Below, one piece after another: positions 17,297 through 24,602 of a DNA stretch of 26,096 nt. Position 1 is the first letter of the stretch; every line of letters begins with the position of its first letter. The notes under the pieces were generated by a model. It worked only from the letters and a program-made list of their open reading frames with translations. It was not told the origin of the DNA and made no database searches. This DNA is from JBGOTP01 sp041476545 (GTDB lineage: Bacteria; Acidobacteriota; Vicinamibacteria; Vicinamibacterales; CAVVIG01), in contig JBGOTP010000020.1 in NCBI GenBank assembly GCA_041476545.1, positions 1 to 26,096 of the forward strand. Direction: 5' to 3'. The position numbers were made by a program, and so were the translations under genes.

Positions 17297-17568
17297 TGCC
17301 TGAACTCTCCTTCACCGCCTTCGTTCTTTCCCTGGCCAGTTCGGCGGCTATTCATTTTGGCGATCTCGCGGATCCCGATTCGGGTCAGAAATTGGAGCCG
17401 AACCTCGAGGGTGCCGCGCAGATGATCGAGATTCTCGCGTTGCTCGACCAGAAGACCCGCGGCAACCTCACGGCCGAGGAACGTCAGGTGCTCGAGCAGG
17501 TGCTGTTCGAACTTCGTCTGCGATTCGTCGAAGCGATGGGCGGCGGAAAGCGCATCGTTGAACCTTAA
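17296..17568 (+). CDS. DUF1844 domain protein
   Basis: 90 residues, nearly all one DUF1844 domain. SFTAFVLSLASSAAIHFGD, then NLEGAAQMIEILALLDQKTRGNLTAEE and VLFELRLRFVE, is the characteristic pattern of this small helical, probably cytoplasmic family of unknown function. The start is TTG 17296 (MPELSFTAFV), the last codon of the palindrome's right edge. No ribosome-binding site is visible, and family members begin at about this point. Its end overlaps the next gene by 11 bases, so the two are translated together. Confidence 0.85.
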   Translation: MPELSFTAFVLSLASSAAIHFGDLADPDSGQKLEPNLEGAAQMIEILALLDQKTRGNLTAEERQVLEQVLFELRLRFVEAMGGGKRIVEP

Positions 17569-18355
17569 GATCACGCTCCTCGGCACCGGCACGTCAAGCG
17601 GCGTGCCGATGATCGGCTGCGACTGCGCAGTCTGCCGATCACCGGATCCACGAGATCGCCGGACGCGGCCGTCGATTTTCATCGAGACCCTGACGCCGGA
17701 AACAGGGCATCATTGCTCGATCCTCGTCGATACCTCAACCGACTTGCGGGCGCAGGCGCTGACGGCCGGGATTGTGCGAGTCGACGCGATTCTTTTCACG
17801 CACAGCCATGCCGATCACATCATGGGGCTGGACGAAGTGCGGCGCTTCAACGTCCTGCAGCGGGTTGCGATGCCCTGTTTCGCCGACGCGCGGACGTCGG
17901 CCGACCTGCGGCGCACCTTTTCATACATCTTCCAGCCAGGGCCCGTCGCCGGTGGCGGCGTTCCGCAGGTGTCGCTATTTGAGATCGGCGGGCCCTTCAT
18001 GCTGGACGGTGTCGACATCGTCCCCATTCCCGTCATGCACGGCCCCCGGCCGATCCTCGGCTTCCGCGTGGGGACGTTCGCGTATCTCACCGACTGCAGC
18101 CGGATCCCGGACGAGTCCTGGCCGCTTCTCGAAGGTGTGCGGACGCTCGTCCTCGACGCGCTGCGGGACCGGCCGCATCCCACGCACTTCACCGTGGCCG
18201 AGGCGCTCGACGTGGTGTCGCGCCTGTCGCCTGAGCGCACATGCCTCACCCATATTTGCCACGACCTGTCGCACGCCGCCACCTGCGCGCGTCTGCCCCG
18301 TGGCGTCGAGCTGGGCTACGACGGATTGGTCCTGGAGATTGACGATCCTCGGTGA
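17558..18355 (+). CDS. PhnP-like MBL-fold phosphodiesterase
   Basis: 265 residues. The opening LLGTGTSSGVPMIGCDCAVC has Cys21, Cys23 and Cys26, the same spacing as the structural zinc cysteines of PhnP. The catalytic metal motif is THSHADH (His82, His84, Asp86, His87). VMHG and the C-terminal THICHDLSH supply further ligands. Families of this type cleave cyclic phosphate or phosphodiester bonds. No phosphonate (phn) genes are nearby, so the substrate need not be the phosphoribosyl cyclic phosphate of E. coli PhnP; a lipoate-like or cyclic-nucleotide substrate is equally open. The start is TTG 17558, overlapping the DUF1844 stop. Confidence 0.88.
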   Translation: MNLKITLLGTGTSSGVPMIGCDCAVCRSPDPRDRRTRPSIFIETLTPETGHHCSILVDTSTDLRAQALTAGIVRVDAILFTHSHADHIMGLDEVRRFNVLQRVAMPCFADARTSADLRRTFSYIFQPGPVAGGGVPQVSLFEIGGPFMLDGVDIVPIPVMHGPRPILGFRVGTFAYLTDCSRIPDESWPLLEGVRTLVLDALRDRPHPTHFTVAEALDVVSRLSPERTCLTHICHDLSHAATCARLPRGVELGYDGLVLEIDDPR

Positions 18356-18402
18356 TCACGTCGTCGAACACAGCGGTCGACGAGACCAGGGATTCGGGCA
18401 GG

Positions 18403-18408
18403 TATAAT
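18403..18408 (+). promoter_or_regulatory. Consensus -10 box upstream of ribF
   Basis: A perfect TATAAT lies 84 bases before the ribF ATG. The -35 is weak: TCGACG (18378-18383) at 19 bases is the best match. Transcription from here would carry the CTTCGTGTC arm (18431-18460) and the hairpin at 18464-18489 in its leader. Confidence 0.35.
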
Positions 18409-18430
18409 CGCCGCTCGGATATGCGCCCTG

Positions 18431-18460
18431 ACCTTTGTGTCCTTCGTGTCCTCCGTGGTG
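18431..18460. repeat. Solitary arm of CTTCGTGTC repeats
   Basis: Three degenerate 9-base units (TTTGTGTCC, TTCGTGTCC, TCCGTGGTG) match the right arms of the palindromes at 13200-13231 and 16307-16337. No complementary left arm is found between the PhnP-like gene and this point, so this is half an element or a remnant. Confidence 0.6.
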
Positions 18461-18463
18461 GCC

Positions 18464-18489
18464 CGCGCAGCCAGCAGGGCTGGCGCGAG
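18464..18489 (+). other. Hairpin directly before the ribF start codon
   Basis: CGCGCAGCC and GGCTGGCGCG pair with one bulge around a small loop, ending two bases before ATG 18492. It covers the place where a ribosome-binding site should be. It is much too short to be an FMN riboswitch. Confidence 0.35.
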
Positions 18490-18491
18490 TA

Positions 18492-19430
18492 ATGGACATC
18501 ATTCACTTCCCAGACGATGTGCGGCCGGCGCGGTGGGTGAACCCGGTCCTGGCGCTTGGGAATTTCGATGGCGTGCACCGCGGCCACCGCAAAATCCTCG
18601 AACGCCTCCGTCGCGTGGCGATTGAGCGCGCAGCGACCGCGATCGTCATGATCTTCGATCCCCATCCGCCACGTGTCGTTCGACCCGATAAAGCGCCACC
18701 CCTGCTGATGACGCTCGCGCAGAAGCTGGAAGCCATTGCGGCGACCGGTGTGCAGGGCGCCGCCATCGTGCGGTTCACGACGGAGCTGTCGCAATGGGAT
18801 CCCGAGACATTCGTGCGGGCGGTCCTCGTGGACTGGCTGCACGTGGCGGATGTGTTGGTGGGCGCCAATTTTCTGTTCGGCCACGATCGCACCGGCAATT
18901 TTTCCCATCTGCGCACGCTGGGCGGCCGGTACGGATTCAAGGCGGAAAAGATCGATCCGGTGCGCTATAAGGATTTTGTTGTCAGCAGCACGCGCATCCG
19001 GCGTCTGGTCAGTGAGGGGCGGGTCGACGAGGCTGGCGCATTGCTTGGCCATCAGTACTTCATCGACGGCACCGTGGTCCGAGGCGACGGCCGCGGCCGG
19101 ACCCTGGGGTTTCCAACCGCGAACCTTCGCACCGACAACGAGCTCCTGCCGCCCCACGGCGTGTACGCGACCACCGCCAAGGTTGATGGCATCATTCGAT
19201 CGTCGGTGACCAACGTGGGGGGGCGGCCAACGGTCGATCGGTCAGGCCGCACGACGGTCGAGACGCACATCTTCAATATCGACAGGGATCTGTACGACAC
19301 GTCGCTCCGGATCGGATTCGTCCAGAGGCTGCGCGACGAGCGGCCGTTCGAGTCTCTGGAGGCGCTGCGCTCGCAGATTGCCGCCGACTGCGGTCGGGCG
19401 CGCGTGCTCTTCGATCGCCTTTCACTGTAG
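18492..19430 (+). CDS. ribF: Bifunctional riboflavin kinase/FAD synthetase
   Basis: 312 residues, normal length. The N-terminal FAD synthetase (nucleotidyltransferase) half has GNFDGVHRGHRKIL at about 22-35, DPHPPRVV, GANFLFGHDRTGN and the SSTRIRRLV motif. The C-terminal riboflavin kinase half has GTVVRGDGRGRTLGFPTANL and the closing barrel strands with NVGGRPTV. It converts riboflavin to FMN and then FAD in the cytoplasm. ATG 18492 is chosen: an upstream frame to 18435 exists but translates the repeat arm. A small gene follows 11 bases after its stop. Confidence 0.97.
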   Translation: MDIIHFPDDVRPARWVNPVLALGNFDGVHRGHRKILERLRRVAIERAATAIVMIFDPHPPRVVRPDKAPPLLMTLAQKLEAIAATGVQGAAIVRFTTELSQWDPETFVRAVLVDWLHVADVLVGANFLFGHDRTGNFSHLRTLGGRYGFKAEKIDPVRYKDFVVSSTRIRRLVSEGRVDEAGALLGHQYFIDGTVVRGDGRGRTLGFPTANLRTDNELLPPHGVYATTAKVDGIIRSSVTNVGGRPTVDRSGRTTVETHIFNIDRDLYDTSLRIGFVQRLRDERPFESLEALRSQIAADCGRARVLFDRLSL

Positions 19431-19441
19431 AATCGCCCGAC

Positions 19442-19720
19442 GTGTCGGCCAAGCCTTTCTACTTTGCGCTGGAGTTCTCGAGTCAGGGCGCATCGGCGCA
19501 GCTGCTCGGCGATCTGGCGGCGCAGGTGCTCGAACACGCGGGTTCGTCGAGAGACGCCGTGCCCGAGCTGACCGAGTCGCTGCAGAAGGCCGTGGCTCAG
19601 GGGACGGCCGCGGCGGATAGCCGGTGCGACGTCCAGTTCCGCCTGCAGCCGGGGAAGCTTGAAATCGTGGTGTCGTCCAATGGCGGCCGGGTCTGGCAGA
19701 CGACCCTTCCTGTTTCGTAG
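19442..19720 (+). CDS. Conserved-looking small protein of unknown function
   Basis: 92 residues starting at GTG 19442, 11 bases after ribF. I do not recognise the family. It has no signal peptide or membrane segment and is probably cytoplasmic. An N-terminal part (FYFALEFSSQGASAQLLGDLAAQVLEHAG) looks like a strand plus amphipathic helix. A second helix (ELTESLQKAVAQG) is followed by strand-rich sequence (CDVQFRLQPGKLEIVVSSN, then WQTTLPVS). The beta-alpha-alpha-beta-beta order recalls small regulatory or ligand-binding folds such as those of anti-sigma factor partners, but that is only suggestive. It is tightly packed between ribF and cysS, so it is likely cotranscribed with them. Confidence 0.7.
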   Translation: MSAKPFYFALEFSSQGASAQLLGDLAAQVLEHAGSSRDAVPELTESLQKAVAQGTAAADSRCDVQFRLQPGKLEIVVSSNGGRVWQTTLPVS

Positions 19721-19746
19721 TCGCATTCGTGCAGTCTCACCATTCG

Positions 19747-21174
19747 ATGCGCCTGTACAACACTCTGACGAGACGCGAAGAGGCGTTCACGCCCGGCGCC
19801 AGCAAGACGGTTCGCATGTACCTGTGCGGCCTCACGGTGTACGCGCGCGGCCATATCGGCAACTTCCGGACGTTTGTGTGCATGGACGTGCTGCGGCGCA
19901 CGTTGCGGCACCTCCTCGGATATGACGTGCGGCAGGTCGTGAACTACACCGACGTGGACGACCGCACCATTGCTGGTGCGGCGAAGGCGGGCATGGATCT
20001 GCGGTCCTATACCACGCGGTACATCGAGGAATTCATCGAGGACTCGCGGGCCCTCGGGCTTGAGCCAGTGGAAGAGACCCCGCGCGCGACGGACGAAGCG
20101 AACCTGAAGGCGATGGGGGAACTGGTCGCGGCGCTGGATCGCAACGGTCACACGTACCGCAGCGACGGATCGGTCTACTTCAAGATCGGATCGCTGCCCG
20201 GATACGGGCAGCTGGCGCGTCTGGATCACGAAGGGATGCAGGCTGGCGCACGTGTGGACTCGGACAACTACGCCAAGGAGGATGCGCGCGACTTTGTGCT
20301 CTGGAAGAGCGCCAAACCGGGTGAGCCTTCCTGGGATGTCGTGGATCCGCCGGGCCGGCCCGGCTGGCATCTCGAATGCTCGGCCATGGCGCTGCGTCTG
20401 CTCGGGGAACCGCCGATCGACATTCACGCCGGCGGCATCGATCTGATTTTTCCGCATCACGAGAACGAGATCGCGCAGAGCGAAGGCGCGACCGGCAAGC
20501 CGTTCGCGCGTTTCTGGGTCCACGTCGAGTACCTGCTCGTGGACGACCAGAAGATGTCGAAGTCGCTCGGCAACACGTACACGATCCCCGATGTCGTGGC
20601 GAAAGGCTTCCGTCCTTCCGCTGTGCGCTACCTGCTCCTGTCCGGGCACTATCGGAAGCAGCTCAATTTCACCTGGACCAGCCTCACCCAGGCCGAGGAG
20701 TCGCTGCGCCGGCTGACCGATTTTCTGGCGCGCGTGGACGCGTTGAGCGGGCCGAACCCCGTGAACCCCGTGAACCCTGACGTTGCCACTCGCGTCACCG
20801 AGGCCCAGACGCAGTTCGCCGAGGCGATGTGTGCCGATCTGAACACGGCTGCCGCGCTGGCCGCGATGTTCGACCTGGTGCGCTCGCTCAACTCGGCCAT
20901 CGATGCCGGACAGTTCAGCCAGGGCGATTTACCGGCGGTTCGTGCGGCGTTTGAGCAGTTCGATCAGGTGCTCGGCATCCTGTCGTTGCGCCGCGCCGAA
21001 GATGAGCGCCCGCCCGTGCCGGTCGACGAGATCGAGCGTCTGATTGAAGACCGGCATGCAGCCAGGCGCCGGCGCGACTTCGCCGCCGCCGACGCCATTC
21101 GCGACGCGCTTGCCGCCCGCGGCGTGCTGCTCGAAGACACCGCGGGGGCAGCAACACGGTGGAAGAGAAAGTGA
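19747..21174 (+). CDS. cysS: Cysteinyl-tRNA synthetase
   Basis: 475 residues from ATG 19747 (MRLYNTLTRREEAF, the family's usual opening). A GTG at 19729 would add six residues, and neither start has a clear ribosome-binding site. Class I signatures are intact: CGLTVYARGHIGNFRT (zinc Cys and HIGN) and QKMSKSLGN. Further zinc ligands are in LECSAM and FPHHENEIAQSEG. It charges tRNA-Cys, whose gene (GCA anticodon) lies 3.4 kb downstream. The sequence has an NPVNPVNP insert encoded by a 9-base direct repeat (20755-20779) between the stem-contact and DALR-like domains. The next gene overlaps its stop by four bases. Confidence 0.97.
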   Translation: MRLYNTLTRREEAFTPGASKTVRMYLCGLTVYARGHIGNFRTFVCMDVLRRTLRHLLGYDVRQVVNYTDVDDRTIAGAAKAGMDLRSYTTRYIEEFIEDSRALGLEPVEETPRATDEANLKAMGELVAALDRNGHTYRSDGSVYFKIGSLPGYGQLARLDHEGMQAGARVDSDNYAKEDARDFVLWKSAKPGEPSWDVVDPPGRPGWHLECSAMALRLLGEPPIDIHAGGIDLIFPHHENEIAQSEGATGKPFARFWVHVEYLLVDDQKMSKSLGNTYTIPDVVAKGFRPSAVRYLLLSGHYRKQLNFTWTSLTQAEESLRRLTDFLARVDALSGPNPVNPVNPDVATRVTEAQTQFAEAMCADLNTAAALAAMFDLVRSLNSAIDAGQFSQGDLPAVRAAFEQFDQVLGILSLRRAEDERPPVPVDEIERLIEDRHAARRRRDFAAADAIRDALAARGVLLEDTAGAATRWKRK

Positions 21175-22502
21175 ACGGCCCACTTATCAAGACTCGCCTC
21201 CCAGGGCCGCGGGCTGAAGCGCTCATCGCGCGCGACCGCGCCGTGGTTTCGCCCTCGTACACGCGCGGGTATCCCCTGGTCGTCGAGCGAGCCTCCGGGT
21301 CGATGGTCGAGGATGTCGACGGCAACGTCTTCCTTGATTGCACGGCCGGCATTGCCGTGACGACGACCGGGCACTCGCACCCCGAGGTCGTCAGCGCGGT
21401 TACCGAGCAGGCGCAGCGCTTCCTCCACATGTCCGGAACCGATTTCTACTACGAACTGCAGGTGCGGCTTGCGGAGGAAGTGGCCGGCATCGTGCCGATC
21501 GATGGCGGTGTGCGATCGTTTTTCGGGAACTCGGGAACCGAAGCCGTTGAAGCGTGCATCAAGCTGGCACGGTACGCCACCGGTCGTTCGGCCATCGTCG
21601 CGTTCCTTGGCGGTTTCCACGGACGGACGCTGGGAGCGCTGGCGCTAACGGCAAGCAAGACGGTCCAGCGCCGCGGATTCGGACCGCTCATGTCCGACGT
21701 CCACCACGCGCCGTACGCGGACTGCTATCGCTGTCCACTCGGCCTGAAACCCGACAACTGCGCGGCCGAATGTCTCGACTATCTGGAACAGCAGGTCTTC
21801 GAGCATCTCGTGGCCCCCGACGAGGTGGCCGCCATCATCGTCGAACCGATTCAGGGCGAGGGCGGGTACGTCGTGGCGCCCGACCCGTTCCTGCTTCGGC
21901 TGCGCGAGCTTGCCACACGACACGGGATGGTGCTGGTTGTGGACGAGGTGCAGTCGGGGATGGGACGCACGGGGAAGATGTTTGCGATCGAACACGCCGG
22001 CGTGCGGGCGGACGCCGTCGCGATCGCGAAGGGGATTGCCTCGGGCCTGCCGCTCGGCATCGCGGCGGCTCGCGCCGACCTCATGACGTGGCCGCCGGGC
22101 GCGCACGCCAGTACCTTCGGCGGCAATCCGGTGGCCTGCGCGGCCGCGCTCGCGACCATCAGGCTGCTGAAGGAAGGGCTCGTGACGAATGCGGCCGATG
22201 TAGGCGCCCATCTCATCGCGGGCCTCAAAGCGCTCGCGGACAAGCATCCGCTCATCGGAGACGTCCGCGGACGAGGATTGATGGTCGGCGTCGAACTCGT
22301 GCGCGATCGGGAGACGAAGGAACGCGCGTCCACCGAGCGGAACGCCGTGGTGACCGCCGCCTTTCATCGCGGGCTGTTGACGCTCGGCGCGGGCAAGAAC
22401 TCGATCCGCTTCTCGCCTCCGCTCGTGCTGACGCGCGCAGAGGCGGATGTGGCGGTGCGGATCTTCGACGAGGCGTTGACCGAGGTGGAAGGATCACATT
22501 GA
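21171..22502 (+). CDS. Class III PLP aminotransferase (ornithine/acetylornithine or 4-aminobutyrate type)
   Basis: 443 residues from GTG 21171, which overlaps the cysS stop as GTGA and has GGAAG five bases upstream; a GTG at 21159 is the alternative. Class III signatures are clear: GNSGTEAVEACIKLAR, GGFHGRTLGALALTASK, EPIQGEGGYVV, VDEVQSGMGRTG, and the PLP-binding Lys287 in AIAKGIASGLPLG, then HASTFGGNPVA. A start of the type IKTRLPGPRA and the C-terminal NSIRFSPPLVLT resemble archaeal ornithine aminotransferase-like enzymes more than ArgD. A Cys-rich stretch (CYRCPLGLKPDNCAAEC) near residue 185 is unusual. The substrate is not settled; it is the only aminotransferase here and no arg or gab genes flank it. 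Confidence 0.9.
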   Translation: MNGPLIKTRLPGPRAEALIARDRAVVSPSYTRGYPLVVERASGSMVEDVDGNVFLDCTAGIAVTTTGHSHPEVVSAVTEQAQRFLHMSGTDFYYELQVRLAEEVAGIVPIDGGVRSFFGNSGTEAVEACIKLARYATGRSAIVAFLGGFHGRTLGALALTASKTVQRRGFGPLMSDVHHAPYADCYRCPLGLKPDNCAAECLDYLEQQVFEHLVAPDEVAAIIVEPIQGEGGYVVAPDPFLLRLRELATRHGMVLVVDEVQSGMGRTGKMFAIEHAGVRADAVAIAKGIASGLPLGIAAARADLMTWPPGAHASTFGGNPVACAAALATIRLLKEGLVTNAADVGAHLIAGLKALADKHPLIGDVRGRGLMVGVELVRDRETKERASTERNAVVTAAFHRGLLTLGAGKNSIRFSPPLVLTRAEADVAVRIFDEALTEVEGSH

Positions 22503-22580
22503 ACGCAGACGCCGCAAAGAACGCAGAGAACTAACCTTGAATTGCTCTGCGAACTCTGCGTGCTCTGTGAGCTCTGCGGT
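22502..22580. repeat. Palindrome of CGCAGAG units
   Basis: The left arm (22502-22528, with AACGCAGACG and AACGCAGAG) is inverted in 22545-22580 (CTCTGCGAA, CTCTGCGTG, CTCTGTGAG, CTCTGCGGT), the latter four tandem 9-base units. About 17 of 26 core positions pair. It fills the space between the aminotransferase stop and yraN. Confidence 0.75.
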
Positions 22581-22626
22581 AAAACGTACGTCGTGTTGGC
22601 CTGGAACTTGCTCCCGGAAGGGCCGC

Positions 22627-22998
22627 ATGTCGCGCGCGAGGCAAACTCTCGGTAAGATGGGCGAAGATCTCGCGTGTCGAGAGCTCGAACGTCGAGGGTA
22701 CACAATAGTTGCTCAACGCTACCGTCGCCGTGGTGGAGAATTGGACATCGTCGCGCGGGATGGCGCGACGCTTGTGTTCGTTGAAGTGAAGACGCGCGAA
22801 GGGCAGGCGTTCGGCGGGGGAGCTGAAGCCGTTGGCCACTTCAAGCGTCGTCGCATGGTTGGGGTGGCGCTCGATTATCTGGCCCGGCATCGTCTTGTGG
22901 ATTGCCCGTGCCGCTTTGATGTTGTTGCTATTCAGTTCCGGGAGGGCGGTCCGGTGATTGAGGTCTACCAGAATGCCTTTGACGCGAGCGGCCGTTAA
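22627..22998 (+). CDS. YraN family (UPF0102) PD-(D/E)xK-like protein
   Basis: 123 residues, the usual YraN size. TLGKMGEDLACRELERRGYTIVAQRYR, then GGELDIVARDGATLVFVEVKTR, is the family signature. The GELD...FVEVKxR part holds the D, E and K of the PD-(D/E)xK nuclease core. The biochemical role is unproven; related proteins are linked to DNA processing such as replication or recombination of branched DNA. ATG 22627 is chosen for its GGAAGGG four to five bases upstream. An extension upstream translates the CGCAGAG repeat. galT-family coding begins two bases after its stop. Confidence 0.93.
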   Translation: MSRARQTLGKMGEDLACRELERRGYTIVAQRYRRRGGELDIVARDGATLVFVEVKTREGQAFGGGAEAVGHFKRRRMVGVALDYLARHRLVDCPCRFDVVAIQFREGGPVIEVYQNAFDASGR

Positions 22999-23000
22999 CC

Positions 23001-24002
23001 TTGCCTGAACTCCGAAAAGATCCTGTCACCGGCCGCTGGGTCATCATTGCCACCGAACGGCTCAAGCGCCCGACCGACTTCCACGTCGAGCGCACCAAGA
23101 TGATTGGTGAAGAGCACTGTCCGTTCTGCGCGGGCCGCGAGGACATGACGCCCCCGGAAGTGTTTGCCTTCCGCCAGAATGGCCGCGCACCGAACACGCC
23201 GGGCTGGGATCTCCGCGTTGTGCCGAACAAGTTTCCGGCCCTGCAGGTGGAGGGCAATCTCGATCGCGAAGGCGAGGGGCTCTTCGACCGCATGAACGGG
23301 ATTGGGGCGCACGAGGTGATCATCGAGACGCCCAGTCACTCCAAGACGCTGGCGACGATGTCGGAGCCCGAGATTGAGCGGGTGCTGTGGGCGTTCCGCG
23401 AGCGTGTGGCGGATTTGAAGCAGGATCGGCGGTTCCGCTACATTCTGGTGTTCAAGAACCATGGCGCGCCGGCGGGCGCCACGCTGGAGCATTCGCACTC
23501 GCAGCTCATCGCACTGCCGATTGTGCCCGACTTCGTGCGCGACGAGGTGGATGGCGCCAGGCGGCACTTCCACGCGAAGGAGCGGTGTGTGTTCTGCGAC
23601 ATCATCCGCCAGGAAGTCGCGGCGGGTCGCCGGGTCGTGCACGAAAACGCCGACGTCGTCGCGATTGCGCCGTACGCGTCGAGGTTTCCGTTTGAGCTGT
23701 GGCTGCTGCCGAGGAGCCACGGCGCACGGTTCGAAGACGCGCCCCGGCAGATGTACGAGAGTTTCGCACGTATGCTCAAGTGGGTGCTGGCGCGGATGAA
23801 TCGCGCGCTCGAGTCGCCGCCCTATAATCTCATCATCCACAGTTCGCCGTTTTCCGAAGAGACCGGGGACTTTTATCACTGGCATGTCGAGCTGATGCCG
23901 AAGCTCACGCGGACGGCCGGGTTCGAGTGGGGGACGGGGTTGTACATCAATCCGACCTCGCCCGAGGAAGCAACGGCCGTGCTCCGCGCTGCTCGCCCGT
24001 AG
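23001..24002 (+). CDS. GalT-family nucleotidyl transferase (galT or ADP-glucose phosphorylase-like)
   Basis: 333 residues from TTG 23001, two bases after yraN. The HIT-superfamily active site is His164-Ser-His166-Ser-Gln168 (EHSHSQLIALP). Classical GalT has HPHGQ. A first zinc site is suggested by CPFC (Cys40, Cys43), His113 and His164; a second by CVFC (Cys196, Cys199) with His240 and FYHWHVE near 293-295. The two-zinc layout and HSHSQ match the plant-type ADP-glucose phosphorylase better than E. coli GalT, so the name galT is only a family label. It swaps a nucleotidyl group between a sugar phosphate and a nucleotide-sugar or phosphate. No galK or galE is nearby. Confidence 0.88.
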   Translation: MPELRKDPVTGRWVIIATERLKRPTDFHVERTKMIGEEHCPFCAGREDMTPPEVFAFRQNGRAPNTPGWDLRVVPNKFPALQVEGNLDREGEGLFDRMNGIGAHEVIIETPSHSKTLATMSEPEIERVLWAFRERVADLKQDRRFRYILVFKNHGAPAGATLEHSHSQLIALPIVPDFVRDEVDGARRHFHAKERCVFCDIIRQEVAAGRRVVHENADVVAIAPYASRFPFELWLLPRSHGARFEDAPRQMYESFARMLKWVLARMNRALESPPYNLIIHSSPFSEETGDFYHWHVELMPKLTRTAGFEWGTGLYINPTSPEEATAVLRAARP

Positions 24003-24040
24003 GTGCAACGAGTGGCTCGCAGTAGCGGCGCGCTCGTAGC

Positions 24041-24058
24041 GCAGGGCTTGAGCCCTGC
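24041..24058. repeat. REP-like hairpin after the galT-family gene
   Basis: GCAGGGC (24041-24047), loop TTGA, GCCCTGC (24052-24058) is a perfect stem, preceded by GTAG as in the units at 1355-1388. It lies 38 bases past the galT-family stop and could also stop transcription, although no U-run follows. Confidence 0.65.
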
Positions 24059-24115
24059 CCGTCGATCGTGCGGTTGCTGGGAGCGCCAGCCGTGTGGTAC
24101 TTTAGATGTTCGCGA

Positions 24116-24190
24116 GCGGGAATAGCTCAGTGGTAGAGTGCGACCTTGCCAAGGTCGAAGTCGCGGGTTCGAATCCCGTTTCCCGCTCCA
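24116..24190 (+). tRNA. tRNA-Gly (anticodon GCC)
   Basis: 75 bases including the encoded CCA. The acceptor stem GCGGGAA pairs with TTCCCGC. The anticodon arm CGACC-TTGCCAA-GGTCG gives GCC. The T arm GCGGG-TTCGAAT-CCCGT is canonical with one G.T pair. The D stem GCTC/GAGT also has one wobble. Confidence 0.96.
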
Positions 24191-24202
24191 TTTATTAGTC
24201 GC

Positions 24203-24404
24203 GGGGGCCCCTCGCCCCGCTCCAGCACGCTTCGCTACGTGGGACCCGTTGCCCACTCCGCTCCGCGTGCTTCTTGAAGTCGACGCTTGGGGGGGCAACT
24301 AGCGGAGGGGGCCCCTGCCCCTGACCCTGACCCCGTTCCAGCGCGCTCCGCTATGTGGGCTCCGTTTCGCCCACTCCGCTTCGACGTGCTTTCGTCTTGA
24401 CGCT
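24203..24404. repeat. Imperfect direct repeat between the two tRNA genes
   Basis: Copy A (24203-24286) and copy B (24306-24404) share GGGGGCCCCT at the left, CCAGC.CGCT.CGCTA.GTGGG in the middle, CCCACTCCGCT, and GACGCT at the right. Copy B carries an extra CCCTGACCCTGA expansion. The rest of 24191-24525 shows no gene; reading frames on the minus strand there are antisense-tRNA artefacts. Confidence 0.7.
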
Positions 24405-24525
24405 TTCTCGTGCTTGCAGGTGAGACGTTGTTTGTGATTGCCGCCCGCCTCGTCGAACGCTGTTGAGCGAACCCACCAGGGTTTGCTGACGGAATCGTCC
24501 GTCTCCACCCACTCATCTCCAGAGG

Positions 24526-24599
24526 GGCGCCGTCGCCAAGCGGTAAGGCAGAGGTCTGCAAAACCTCCATCCCCAGTTCAAATCTGGGCGGCGCCTCCA
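24526..24599 (+). tRNA. tRNA-Cys (anticodon GCA)
   Basis: 74 bases including the encoded CCA. The acceptor GGCGCCG pairs with CGGCGCC. The anticodon arm GAGGT-CTGCAAA-ACCTC gives GCA. The T arm is CCCAG-TTCAAAT-CTGGG. The integrase stop codon lies three bases beyond the CCA, so its 3' half is the likely attachment site of the element to the right. Confidence 0.96.
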
Positions 24600-24602
24600 T
24601 CT

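Noticed and set aside
18356..18491. FMN riboswitch before ribF
   Set aside because: The leader is too short and lacks the conserved RFN stem elements; only a single hairpin is seen.
24235..24600. 121-residue minus-strand frame beginning MEAPPRFELGMEVLQT
   Set aside because: It is the reverse of tRNA-Cys, a well-known false protein in annotations. The frame at 23876-24298 is the same artefact of tRNA-Gly.
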